NCBI GenBank assembly: GCA_036971715.1
Contig: JAVHJL010000001.1
Span: 1,054,001 to 1,118,000 of the forward strand
Source of the DNA: Arthrobotrys musiformis
Taxonomy: Eukaryota; Ascomycota; Orbiliomycetes; Orbiliales; Orbiliaceae
Direction: 5' to 3'
DNA length: 64,000 nt
Below are positions 22,277-33,272 of this stretch, piece after piece. The position numbers and the translations under genes were made by a program. Position 1 is the first letter of the stretch, and each line of letters opens with the position of its first letter. Under the pieces are notes generated by a model. It was given only the letters and a program-made list of their open reading frames with translations, made no database searches and had not been told where the DNA came from.

Positions 22277-23905
22277 CTACTGCTTCTTCTGCTGTCCTTT
22301 CCACCCCAAAGCCCCCAACCTCTCCGTCAGAATCGGGTGCGTATAATGATAACTCGAATACATCCAATCAGCATCCATCGTCGACAGATTCTGCACCTGG
22401 AGCTTGATCAAACTGCTCGCCAGCATATCCCCGAATCCCAGGTTCAAAGCGAACGCATCGGCCTGGTACTCGAACATCCGGGTCACCATGTTCAAGAAGA
22501 ACTTCACCAGGGTGTCCATCGGAGCCAGAACGTCAGAGAACAAGATGAAGCCGATGATGATTGGGTGCGAGGCGTGGAAGCCGAACGAGCGGTATAGAGA
22601 GCGGTTGTTGATAAAAACCGAGAACAGGGTGAAGATGTAGAACATGTGGAACTTCATTTCCCCCCAAAAGTTAGTATATATGTATTTTTAACCTTGTATT
22701 AATAGTAATCAATAGAAAGATATATAAGAGAACATACCTGAGCAATGTAGAACAACTTGGTAGTATGTCCCAAACTCCAATGGCCAAGCTCGTGAGCGAG
22801 AACGGCAACAACCTCTTCGGTCTCGCTCTTCTCGATCAAAGTATCGTAGATAACAATATGCTTCGCCCACGGCAACCCGTAGAAATACGCATTGGAATGC
22901 GCACTCCTCTTCGATCCATCGATAACATAGAGCTTCTTCAACGGGAAATTCAACTTTTGCGCCAACGCTTCGACTTCGGTCTTCAGCTTTCCTGGTTCCA
23001 ACGGTGTGAGTTTGTTGAACAGTGGAAGGATCCAGATCGGGTAGATTGTGATCGCGATGACTTGGACGCTGACGGCGAAGGCCCAGAGGTAGAAGAAGAA
23101 GTTGGTGCCGAAGGATTGAACGATCTTGAGGAATCCCGCCAGGATGGGCGCGCCGAAGACGATGGAGAGGGCTTGGCCCTTGAGCATGTCGGTTACCCAT
23201 AGGCCAACGGTTTGCTTGTTGAATCCGAATTTCTCTTCGAGGACGAAGTGGGCGTAGTAGTCGACTGGGGCGTTCAGACCGGTGACGATGAGGTTGAAGA
23301 CGAAGAAGAAGACGATCGAGTGTGTGATCTAGCACATTCCCTCCATCAGTATTCCATAAAAGATCTAGGATTGGATATGATAAAGGAATATACCTCGCCG
23401 TTGAATCTAGCCGGAAGGTAAGTGAGCATCAAAGACCCTGTGAAGGTCCACAGCTTCGGAAGCACATCGTAGACAATAAACCCGACGTTCTGCAGTTGCC
23501 CATAGAGACCCTTGACATATCCGAAATCCGCTTTTGCACGACCGTACGCCTGTTCCCCAATCACAATGAGCTCCCTTTCAACAAATAACTCTATAGACAT
23601 AAATAAATAAATAAAACATACCTGAGACTTATCAAAAACTTCCTTCTCGACCGCGCCATCCAACTGCTTGGGAATTATATCCTTGCGAAGGACCTTATAC
23701 TGACGAGCGGAAAGGTATGTCTCAAACAAATACTGAGCGACGGAGAAGCCGAGGATTAATTTCTTCCATGGGAAAAGCGGACGGTCGAAGAACGTCGCCA
23801 GGTTCTGTTCATACAATATTAGTTAGTTACATCAATATATGTACCAGATGGTGGTGGGGGGGGGAGGTCACGAGACGGGTTAAAGCATACGGCTAAGATG
23901 TCCAT
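22277..23905 (-). CDS. STE24: CAAX prenyl protease Ste24 (M48 zinc metalloprotease)
   Basis: Five exons on the minus strand: 23905-23891, 23804-23622, 23549-23394, 23328-22738 and 22651-22277, giving 439 residues. Exon 1 encodes only MDILA. Joined to NLATFFDRPLFPWKKLI it restores the usual start, which the open frame from 23816 lacks. The zinc motif HELGHW is at about 297-302 and the third ligand is Glu376 in FEYQADAFA. Several hydrophobic spans match the seven-helix membrane barrel. The enzyme sits in the ER and inner nuclear membrane, removes the -aaX tripeptide from farnesylated proteins, and in yeast also cleaves the a-factor precursor. Length matches the family. The last intron uses an unusual AAG acceptor (GAAATGAAG), required to give FHMFYIFTLFSVF. 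Confidence 0.95.
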
Positions 23906-24521
23906 CCTGAATTGACCAAAATTTCGGTACGGCCAGCTAGCCTTCGCTATCCGGCAACCAAAAACGGAACTATAGGAAACAGAAAGGAAAAAGAGGAAAG
24001 AAAAAACGCCGGCAAAGAAATAACAGAGTTTCTCCCTCGCTGGATATCGATTGGAAGTCCTCCTCGAGGTCGAATGGAGCTGTGGTGATGGTGGTGATGG
24101 TGGAATGGGAGATGGTGGTGGGGGCTTACGAACCTAACAAAGGAAACCGTGTTTTGTTAGTTGGAACGAGCTCAAATCCGCCAGCCAAGCGCCCAACGCA
24201 ACGGCTTGTTGCATTTTGGCCGTTCTTCCATTCAATTCAACGTGCCTTATACGTCCCGGCCTTCAATGCCTTCAATTTGGGTGGCTGGGGGAAGTATATT
24301 TTATGAAGAAAGTATACTTATTGGGTAGGACTATGGAAAACTTTTGGTGGTCTGGGTATATTCCGCTGGGGTTGAGGGAGTTCGAAGGTACTTGTCTCAT
24401 ATAAATTTTGGATTGCTCGTGTAAAACAGTTCCTTTCATAGCCACCCCTAAGGAAATTTGAAATACAATACTCAAATACACCCCTCCTCCAAGTAGAAAG
24501 GGGACCTAAATTTAAATACAC
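23906..24521. other. STE24 upstream region and 3' flank of the next gene
   Basis: Contains a GGTGAT/GGTGGT-rich stretch at about 24083-24126. No further gene is seen. It must hold the STE24 promoter and the 3' end of the minus-strand gene that stops at 24522. Confidence 0.5.
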
Positions 24522-25697
24522 CTAGATCTTGCATACATCCTCAATGGAGTAAAACTTGATATCGTCCCCGTCCCTCACCCCAAGCACATGCGCATTATCC
24601 GCCGCCCCAGCAGAAATAACCAATTCATCCACATTATCCCCATCCCAATTCTCAAACTTCTCCCACACGGGCTTCTCCTCTCCCCAAGTCATCCTATCCT
24701 GCTTGACCGTCTTGGTCCACTCGATCACCTTCTTTTCGCGATTATAAACGAATATGAACCCGTTGACAGCAACTACGAAGCACCCGGCCGACCCATCGTA
24801 GATCCTCCAGGGAACGACATCGTACGGTTTTCGAACCTCGTTGACTTCCTTTGAGGAACAGACGAGTTGGTCCTTTATGATCCAATATACTACACTATCA
24901 TGTACAGACCACCCGGTAGCCGATTCACAATCCCCAGCACCGAATGAACCGAAAAATTCAGCGCGCGGGTTACGGCCGGTAAGGTTATACTCCACTATCC
25001 CCTCATTCTCGGTGACGTGGTATATCTCCGGCCCCGATGACTTCAACAAATGTTTCTTCGCCTCCGCGGGGTTAGAAGGGGTTTGTTCCGGAAACCGGGG
25101 GCGTTCGATTCCAAACTGCCAGACGTTCTTGGAATCATGTTCTCCGTGCCATTCTACGTCGTTCGTATCGGCGTTGACTTTTAACCATAGTTTCCCACGG
25201 CCGATGATGTCGTTGTTACCGATTGAGGAGATTAGTTGTTGGTGGCCGGAGAGGGAGTAGATTGTTGAATGACCACGCTCCCGGCGGAGTTGGTAGAGGT
25301 TCCCCGCGTCGACCCAGATTTTGGAGATTTTGTGGTCGGTTGGGGGGTGGTGGTATACCCCCCACTCCGTTGGGGTCTTTGAGAGGTTTGTGGCGAGGTG
25401 GACGATGAAGTCTGTATCGCCGTGCGCGGCTGCGTCGAGGATTGCTTGGAGTTCGGCGGCGTGGTGGGTGTTGCCTGCTTCCCTTGCGGCTTTTATTTTC
25501 TGCGGGAGGTCGCGGTGTTCGATTTTTGAGGCGGCGGATTTGATTTCCGAGGGGGATTTTGGGGGGGTTGATATGAATTGGATTAGGTCTTCTAGGTCCG
25601 GGCGGAGGGAGGGGGTGATTCTTTTGTGGAGGATGGTGTTTGTGGTGGTTAGTTTGTAGGCTGTGTAGTCTGCTATGATGAATTGGCGGGTCGACAT
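24522..25697 (-). CDS. Unrecognised 391-residue protein, possibly beta-rich
   Basis: Single exon, starting at an ATG at 25697. I do not recognise the family. There is no signal peptide or membrane segment. Residues 1-100 look helical, with an Ala/His-rich stretch (about 70-95). From about residue 115 there are repeated short strands rich in Trp, Gly and Asp: SKIWVDAGNLYQL, GRGKLWLKVN, ESATGWSVHDSVVYWI, WRIYDGSAGCFVVAVNGFIFVYN and ENWDGDNVDELVISAGA. This pattern could be a beta-propeller or lectin-like fold. The protein ends in SIEDVCKI. Codon use and intact frame support a real gene. Its start shares a 17-base block with the gene at 21491 (AAAAAGACAAAATGTCG), which is unexplained. Confidence 0.75.
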   Translation of the reverse strand: MSTRQFIIADYTAYKLTTTNTILHKRITPSLRPDLEDLIQFISTPPKSPSEIKSAASKIEHRDLPQKIKAAREAGNTHHAAELQAILDAAAHGDTDFIVHLATNLSKTPTEWGVYHHPPTDHKISKIWVDAGNLYQLRRERGHSTIYSLSGHQQLISSIGNNDIIGRGKLWLKVNADTNDVEWHGEHDSKNVWQFGIERPRFPEQTPSNPAEAKKHLLKSSGPEIYHVTENEGIVEYNLTGRNPRAEFFGSFGAGDCESATGWSVHDSVVYWIIKDQLVCSSKEVNEVRKPYDVVPWRIYDGSAGCFVVAVNGFIFVYNREKKVIEWTKTVKQDRMTWGEEKPVWEKFENWDGDNVDELVISAGAADNAHVLGVRDGDDIKFYSIEDVCKI

Positions 25698-28597
25698 TTT
25701 GTCTTTTTTATAATTTTATATTGCTATGGAAGGTGGTATGGGTTATACAGCCTGTAACTTCGAATTTAAAAAGTATGGGAATATTATTTGCGGGGGAGAG
25801 GAGGATATAAAAGACGTCCTGCTTGATAAGTTTCAAATTCTCTTTCTACGGGGTGGACGAACAGGTATATATACTAATCTCCAATACTGTATTACATATA
25901 ATTACATATGGTTTTAGCCTTTGACTAGATTCCATCGTAAACTCCTTTCGAAATCTTGTCCCGTAGCCCACCTGGGGTTGTACTCGAAATTCAATACCGA
26001 AATCGGTACACCAATTTCACCAGAAATAACGGGAGGAAGTCTCACGCGGTGAACTTAAACTTTCAACTTCTCGAACCAATTGACCAATCCAGTGCGATAA
26101 ACATACCGCACGCCAGATCTCTACCAAGGATTTCCCCTTCCCGAAACCCTCCGAGCGTAGGCGGAGTGGATTCTATGACCCAAGATAGCCCGCGGGTTGG
26201 ATATAGTTGTGAATATTATAGGAAGGAATGGATAGTCGTCTATATGGCATTATTTAATTCGCGGAAATCGGGAAGAGGTCCAAAAATTCATGGATTGAAG
26301 GCGGGCGGGTGGGGTCTCTCGGTGGAGTCTTTCGGCTCTTGAAGGGTGGAGCACCTTGATATATCGACTTTGTATATGGTACATGTATAAATTTTATGAA
26401 TGTATACTTTTTGTACGCATATATGCACCTCCAAACCCAACCATGGAGATTATAACGTTATTCCGGGCAAAAGCTGTCGTTTCTGGATGTATAACCTTGC
26501 TTTATTTTGAGATCCCTAAGTCCTCAATCTAGGATGCACTAGCTCTCATGAAAGCCCACAACATATCGGCATTAAATGCTTTCCTAGGATATGAATGACT
26601 TGCCATTTATTGTGTATGGCTCTTATTAGAGTATTTATAGTAATGCATGCGGTATGGCGCTTCAAAATGATCAAACTGCTTACTTTCGCAAGGAAAAAAT
26701 ACCATACTTTCATAACTGTCTTTTCTCCCGTTAAGCTGCGCCCACTGACTCACCAGAAAATCGTGCGGTAGCAGATTGATCTTTGTGGGCAGCAATAACA
26801 ATGGAAAGTTGAAGCAAAGCGGTCAGACAAGGCTCCCAGGATCGCCAAATATTTTAACACTAAATTCAGCCGTCTTGCACTAACATTCGGAACTTCTCGA
26901 TGTAGATTTGATTAGTATCATCTTATTAATGTACTTTCAAAGGAATCGACAATATATTTGCCATCTAAGGGATGTTTCGTAGTACCAGATTCTCTAACTT
27001 TGACAATAACGGTTGAGGACCCGATGCAATTTATATACTGTGAGGACTGTGCAGCAATGCTATAGTAGTGATAGGTTTATAAAATTAGCTGTGCACTTAT
27101 AGCTTACCTTATAAAGGTGTTTTCACGATCCTCATCCTCATCGATATCAGTAAGACAGATGACAGGCGTCTACTCTGATAACTCTACATTCTTTCGATTG
27201 TGTATCCTAACCTTTAGTTTACAAGATAAATTTTGCCCCTCGCCGTCTTTAACATTTAGATTTGAATTTATTGAACCTCATTTCCCATCCTTTCGCTTAT
27301 GACTATCTACTCAAGCCCCTCTTTATGACTGGGACTTGTGTCTATATCAAGGGGTTCAAGATATCCCTGTTTACCTTTAGGTGCCTGCCGTTTCAGATAC
27401 CTATATTGTATACCCCGCGGAGTTCTCAGTCCTGATAAACTTTACACCAATAGCACTGCCCCACTATTTTCTATAATGGTAATCTTTTTTAGGATGGAAA
27501 ATGGAAAAAATACTATTAATTTTAAAATCGACTATTTGAAAAATCGATCATTCATACACTGCATTTACTCAATACTATCGAATAAAGGATATACTGCGAA
27601 CCCAGTCTTTATTTTTACAGTTGCCTAAATTATAAACTGCATTTAAGGTCAAAAAATTTATAGTCCTTGTGTCTGTTCGGGTCTATAGAAACTTCAGTAC
27701 GCTTACCGGCGTACTCCGCCCATCAAAAAGATATCAATACTGATATTTTACTCGTCCAAAGCAGACCTTTCATTTTACATAAGGATAAAAAAGAATCCTA
27801 AGATATACATCGGAGTACTCCCTCCCCAATAAAATAATTCCCAACATTCTTACTCTGGAGGAAAGTGATCTATCGTCCTTCCGATGATAGATAGTATCAT
27901 GCGTTAAATTTGTGTTGGATTCTCCTTGTAGAGTTTTAAATTTAAGGGCTAGTCTTGAAGGGTCTCTGCGCTATCCTTCGTGGGGGACTTCGAGATACCT
28001 CGGTGATTTCCTAAGGTGGTTCTAGACCTGCGGGACTCATTTCGTGATACCCTTGTCTCGTACGATCGTACGGTACCTAGTTCCTCACATTTTGTGTCAC
28101 CCAATTTTCAATCGATATCGCCTCCCCTTATTAAGCGAGCATCGTTATATTGGGCCGTTAGAATTTTACTGTCCAGAAATGGTCGTATATTCCTATGTAG
28201 GCTCTTTCCTAAATAGTCGCATATAATCCGAACCGATTAGGGAAGTTAAAGCAAGTTTATTGGTATAGGATTTATAACGGTATCCGGCTAATACTTTACC
28301 GCTCCAATATACCGGCTAACGGCTTTTGTAGACCGGTCCACCTGCCGATATGGACTTGTGTCACATCAAGTTAACGGCGGCCGCCGTCTTCACAGCAAAT
28401 ATTCACTTGCAAGCTTGCGGAATTTTGTTATGATGATGAAGTGTATATATCAATCGATCAGATGGGTATATATACCATAACTCTGGGCCTTTTCCTTCGA
28501 ACCCTTTTTCAAATAACACTCTGGGAACCAATAATCCAATACCACTGGAAATTCAAAAAAAAAAAAAAAAAAATCATCCGAAAAAAAAAGGCCAAAG
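25698..28597. other. AT-rich intergenic region, no gene seen
   Basis: Almost 3 kb of A/T-rich sequence with only short frames. The rise in A/T and the scattered stops could reflect decayed repeats, but I see no terminal repeats, transposase or reverse-transcriptase fragments. A TATATATA stretch near 28467-28475 is a plausible promoter element for the M28 gene. Two A-rich runs lie at about 28556-28590, just before its start codon. Confidence 0.45.
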
Positions 28598-30125
28598 ATG
28601 AAGGTCTCACGCTCTACCGCAATCTTGCTTTGCGCAGCTGTAGCAAGTGCTCATCCGACGAGCTTTACGTCTGAAAAATTCCAATCTCTGATCTCTCACG
28701 AAAGGTGCGTCACAATTCTCTCCATTCAGCATTTGTTTTATATCAACAATTAGTTTAATTCAATAACTAATAAATAAAAAAACTTCATCATTCAGTTTGC
28801 TATCCGATCTCAAAGCTTTCGATCAAATCGCTTCAAACAACAATGGAAACCGTGCTTTTGGTAAGCCCGGCTCTGTTGCATCAGTCAACTATGTCAAGTC
28901 CCGCCTCGAAAAATCGAGCAGATTCAAGTCCTGGACCCACAAGTTTGAAACTGCTTCGTCCAACATAGAGCTCTTGAGTATCACCATCAACGGCAAAAGC
29001 TATGAAATTAGGATGCCACTAGGTTGGGCGGGGGGAGAAGTGCGGGACTTGGATATCACCGCCCCTCTGGCCGTACTCGACTGGGGCTCCCCAGGGACTT
29101 GCGAACACCCATATTACAACAATAACACCGACACAACCGGTAAAATTGTTCTGATGCGATGGGTGAACTGTCATAACCCAGGCCGTCACAGTCCCCACGT
29201 GGACATGAGCTCCAGCGCGCTCGGGTACATTTTCTACAAAGACAACTATGAGCCGTTGGGTGTTAGCAAGAGATCGATGATATCCAATATGGTGAAGAGG
29301 GAACAACACCCATTTAGCTTCATGTCTATGAGCCGGGCCGACGGACTCGAGCTGACTAGCCGCCTCCACGCCGGCGAGGAGCTCATCGCACGGGTTCAAT
29401 TCAAGACGTCTCCGATCAAGATCGAAAGTCAAAATGTGATCGCGGAAACAAAAGCTGGCGACCCGAATAAGGTTATTTTACTCGGGGCTCACCTCGACAG
29501 CGGCGCCAACAGCCCCGGAATCAACGACAACGCCAGCGGCGCTGCCCTTTTACTCGCTCTGTTCGATGCTATCAATCAAGGGAAATTCAGACCGAAGAAC
29601 AAGATCCGTTTCGCATGGTGGGCCGGCGGGCAGGAATTTCTAAATCTCGGCTCAGCCAATTACGTTCTAAATTTGAGCAAAAAAGAGACCGACGATATAC
29701 TCCTTTACTTGAATTTCGATATGGTCAGCAGAGGCAACTTTGGTGTCTACGATGGCGACGGCAGCAGATATGGTTATTACGGTTACCCGGGCTCCGAAAT
29801 TATCGAAAAACTCTTTGAGGACTACTTCACCAGCATGGGACTCCCCGTCAGGCCGGTTCATTGGCACGGTGACAGCGACTACTATTCATTCATGTCACCG
29901 GACCTTGCTATAAAGCCCGTGGGTGGGTTGCACGGCGGGGACGGTCTTCTTGAGGATGCCTGCTGGCAACAGACCTGCGATAACCTTGCAAACGCCAATG
30001 TGACGCACTTGGAGATTAACACCAAGGCTGCGGCTCATGCCCTTTACGTTCTCTCCCAAACGTACAAGGAGGTCATTCCGTTGGTCCCATACAACCATAC
30101 CGCGGCCCAAATGGCGGGTTATTAG
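28598..30125 (+). CDS. Secreted M28-family aminopeptidase homologue, catalytic residues missing
   Basis: Exons 28598-28704 and 28796-30125 give 478 residues. Exon 1 encodes a signal peptide (MKVSRSTAILLCAAVASA); the donor is GTGCGT and the acceptor TTCAG. A PA-like insert (about 125-235) precedes the M28 fold. Zinc ligands His268 (GAHLDSG), Asp280 (GINDNASG) and Asp344 (NFDMVS) are present. The catalytic Glu-Glu pair, normally after RFAWWGA, reads WWAGGQEFLNLGS: Gln315-Glu316 with one extra residue. The final His ligand, normally in a CYHxxCD motif, is Gln427 in CWQQTCD, although the flanking Cys pair is kept. I infer a secreted pseudopeptidase, or an enzyme with greatly altered metal chemistry. 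The frame is intact over its full length, so it is not an ordinary pseudogene. It is closest to Ape3/Streptomyces-type M28A aminopeptidases. Confidence 0.9.
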
Positions 30126-31810
30126 AAAAACGCAGCCTCGTTACGTTACGTAACTTACGGTTGAACGGATGGGATTGGAACTTGTGTTGGATGTGTGGTA
30201 TAAGCCATCAACGTTCAACTAAACCGTCTATAGGGCTATAAGCTTACGTAGCTTACGTATACTTCATCATGTAAATATTAATATTCACCAGTACATAGGA
30301 CTGCCGCTGCTGTATATAACGTTACATAACGTACTTGCGGGGGGGCCGGGGTGAGATGGGGCGGTGCGGGAAGTGAAATAACAATATCATATTCTTCTAG
30401 ACGATAACCATGCAAGATGCAAGAGAATACCGATCGAGATATACTACTTTTTGAAGGAGGGGTCCCGTTTATGCATGTGCTAGCTCATTGAATCACAGGT
30501 GGTACAACCACGGGTGGGCTAGGTAGAAGACAAGTATACATCTTAATCTTCCTCGTATTCTCTAACTATGAGAGAACTTTACAACGAGCTACGTATTAAT
30601 TAATCACCATCTTGTGAGGAGCATATATTATGCAGGGTTAATATTTAGTTCGGCAGTCTGATTTACGAGACAAATATTATAAGTATATACCGGACTATTG
30701 AATTATAGGTGTCCAAGGTGCATGTCCGAATGGATCAATCGACCAAATTCAAAATTGGATTTCCAATATCCTCTCTTTGCGTAAAAAACCATCCCAAAAA
30801 AGCGAAATCGATTTTTTGGATAGCCAACCAAAGCAAAGCGTAACCACCACATGAAATCGAACTCAAGATGCGGGGGGCCTTAAAGATACAAAAAACGAAT
30901 CAAGAGCAAACGGGTACGTCCCTTCCGCAGTTCAACGGAGTGATAGACTAAACATCAACATTGTCTGTGCAAACAGCACGGAATAGTGGACCGTATGCAT
31001 AATGACTGAGATATGTATCGATCAGCGCTGCGCCCAATTGCAAAAATCGTTAGTTACTTACCTAGGTAGTTACAACCAACTACTTACCTGCGCATGCCTG
31101 CGTAGCTATCTGAGCTCAAGTTACAAGAAATTTTGGAAATTGATTATACTATGGCTAATTATAACACATCAGGTGTCCGACATGAAATATTAGAATTTTC
31201 AAACGAACAGATATACACAATACCGTACATGTGTACCTACATGTACGGCTTTGATTTCCTAGAGTTAAAAATTAAGATTGATGTTCAGCAATCTGCGCAC
31301 CGGATAGATTTATAATTTAAGCCTGTCGTGCAACACTTCTGCGTATGCTGGATATATATGCGTATTCTCGAAATATTATCCAGTGCCATATATTTATTTG
31401 GACTAAAATGGGCCGTTTACAACTAGTTGGCCAAGCCCGCGCAGTTCTTTTGATTTTGCAAGTTTTGGGGCCATTAAAGCTGTTAACATGTTAGATAGCA
31501 GTCTGTATGGCATCTTACAGCTCAATATTGACATCTCAAGGACAAACGTTTAAACGCGCATCAATCTCCAAATGTGAACCGCGAATAGGGGAAGGGTGTC
31601 CGGGCTAGTCGTGAACAGTACATATTTTATTTTAAATACGTATGTACTTATATTATCAGTAAATGTAGTCTCGCGGCAAATACCAGTATCGATATATACC
31701 TAGGCATATAATGACATGGCTATAATAATTTAAAGGGCATTCTCCCACAAAAGTTCCCTTGAAATCTAAGTTTATCTTCATCAATCTCGCCCTCCAAGGC
31801 TCTCTCATAA
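30126..31810. other. AT-rich intergenic region with TACGTA clusters
   Basis: No gene seen. Three short clusters of TACGTA/TTACGTAA-like palindromes lie within 200 bases (30141-30154, 30241-30259, 30320-30331). A TACCTAGGTA site is at 31059 and a one-mismatch copy at 31697. The sequence separates convergent genes, so it holds their two 3' ends. Confidence 0.45.
31059..31068. repeat. TACCTAGGTA palindrome, copy 1
   Basis: Perfect 10-base palindrome, one of four exact copies in the window. A related copy with one mismatch is at 31697-31706. Confidence 0.6.
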
Positions 31811-33272
31811 TCATTCGTCAAAAAACCCAGCGGGAGCACTTGAAGCAGTCCGGCGTCGATTAGGGATGGCCCAACGTCGACGAAAACTATTTCGATGCCG
31901 TCTGGAAGCGCGAGTGTGAGAACCCGAATCTTCAGAGTCTGATGTCTCTACAATTACCCTACCCCTTTTGAATTCCCTTTCGTTCTCCTCGTCTTCTTCG
32001 TCGTCGTCGTCGTCATAATCTTCTTGGGCAATTCTCCTCCTCTTTCTATTTGGGCGTTCACTTCCTTCGCTGTCTTCCTCCTCGCTATCATCCTCACTAT
32101 CATCCTCACTATCATCCTCACTATCATCCTCACTATCATCCTCACTATCATCCTCATTATCCTCTTCACTATCTTCTTCGCTGTCCTCATCTTCGGATTC
32201 ACATTCCCGAGGATATTTTTTGCGACGTCCAGTTGCCCGGGACAATCGGGGATTGTAGTGTTTGGTCGTTCCCGGCCGCGGCCCCATAACTGTGGCAGTC
32301 GTTAGGATCATGAACTCGTAACATGATATAAGATGCATCTAGGTATAGGCACTCCGAACGAAATATCCAGAGACTACCTAGGTATATAGAGTTAACTTTA
32401 CCTGCGGCTTCCATTTCAAAGCAAATAATACCCTCTTCTTGTGCCCATCTGTCCCTCAGGATAGCATCCTTCATAACTTTATCTGCTGACCCAATGGTTC
32501 CATAATGGATTCCAGCATCGGTGTTATCCCGGGCCATTCTCTCGACAAGATTAACACCGAGAGGTCCGGGGCAAGCATTGCACGGTTCCAGCTGATTATC
32601 ACGATTATTGTCGGCCCTTATGTGCTCGAAATTAGGCTCGAAAAGCTGGTCCTTGTCGGAGCCCGGATATTTGAATTTATTCGCAATCGACGGCTTCTTC
32701 TTTGACAGAATCTCTTCCAATTTTTCGGAGATATTGAGCCTTTCTACTATGCGCAGGGTTTTCAGCATAGAAATCGCTGTCAGAATTATATGTGGCGGAT
32801 TGTTCAGCGTCCCACCCCTCCGGATGAACTTCCCTCCCTGCTCCGACTTCCCAAAATCATACTGCACGACAGCGTCTGCAACCTTTGACTGAAGGCTTAC
32901 TACCACGTCGCCGAGTCGAATTTCAGTTTCGAGCCCGGTGCTAGAACAGATGTAATATGGCACTCCGCCGCCAACGCCGACCATCAACACAAATCTGAGG
33001 GCCTTGAAGCTGTGGATCATATCCTTGGCAACGCCAACAGCGGACGCCTTGCCTGTCTTTCCGGCGGGTAGGCAGGCAATTACTACATTGTGGTCCCCGA
33101 TTCTACCAAAGAAGTAGCAATTATTGTCTCGACCGGAGGCTGCTAGGAGCGAACCGTGTTCTTCGTCCAGCATGGCGTGTGCCGCCGCAAATTCGCTTTC
33201 TGCTAAGGCGGATACCCATCCAACCGTGTAATCCCCATGTTTCAATTTTCGAGGGGTCCGGGTTGCCGCCAT
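31811..33272 (-). CDS. Truncated nucleoside-phosphorylase domain fused to acidic repeat tail
   Basis: Exons 33272-32402 and 32289-31811 give 449 residues. Residues 10-290 are a PNP/UDP-phosphorylase-type domain of the kind common in fungal NLR-like proteins: YTVGWVSALAESEFAAAHAML, VLMVGVGGGVP, IRLGDVVVS, GIHYGTIGSADKVMKD and CFEMEAAG. Such domains normally continue with a VIRGICDYADSH-type strand; here the domain stops at EAAG and the next exon switches to unrelated sequence. The tail holds basic patches (RATGRRKK), six SEDD-type repeats from a 12-base minisatellite, a second nuclear-localisation-like cluster (RPNRKRRRI), another acidic run and a final Arg-rich segment. The intron has a CTAAC branch site ten bases before CACAG. 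If it were retained, the frame would end in 49 other residues. No NACHT or NB-ARC domain is present. Nucleosidase activity is doubtful; a nuclear role is inferred. Confidence 0.8.
32085..32156 (-). repeat. 12-base coding minisatellite, six perfect copies
   Basis: CTATCATCCTCA on the plus strand is repeated six times without error, encoding Glu-Asp-Asp-Ser on the minus strand. Because 12 is a multiple of three, copy-number change keeps the frame. Confidence 0.9.
32375..32384. repeat. TACCTAGGTA palindrome, copy 2 (intronic)
   Basis: Exact copy of the recurrent palindrome, located inside the single intron of the phosphorylase-fusion gene. Confidence 0.6.

Noticed and set aside
25698..28597. 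Suspected decayed transposon in the AT-rich spacer
   Set aside because: No terminal repeats, target duplication or transposase/reverse-transcriptase fragments could be seen; AT-richness alone is not enough.
32024..32305. Plus-strand frames reading repeated IILT or YHPH units
   Set aside because: They are the complement of the SEDD minisatellite in the minus-strand phosphorylase-fusion gene.
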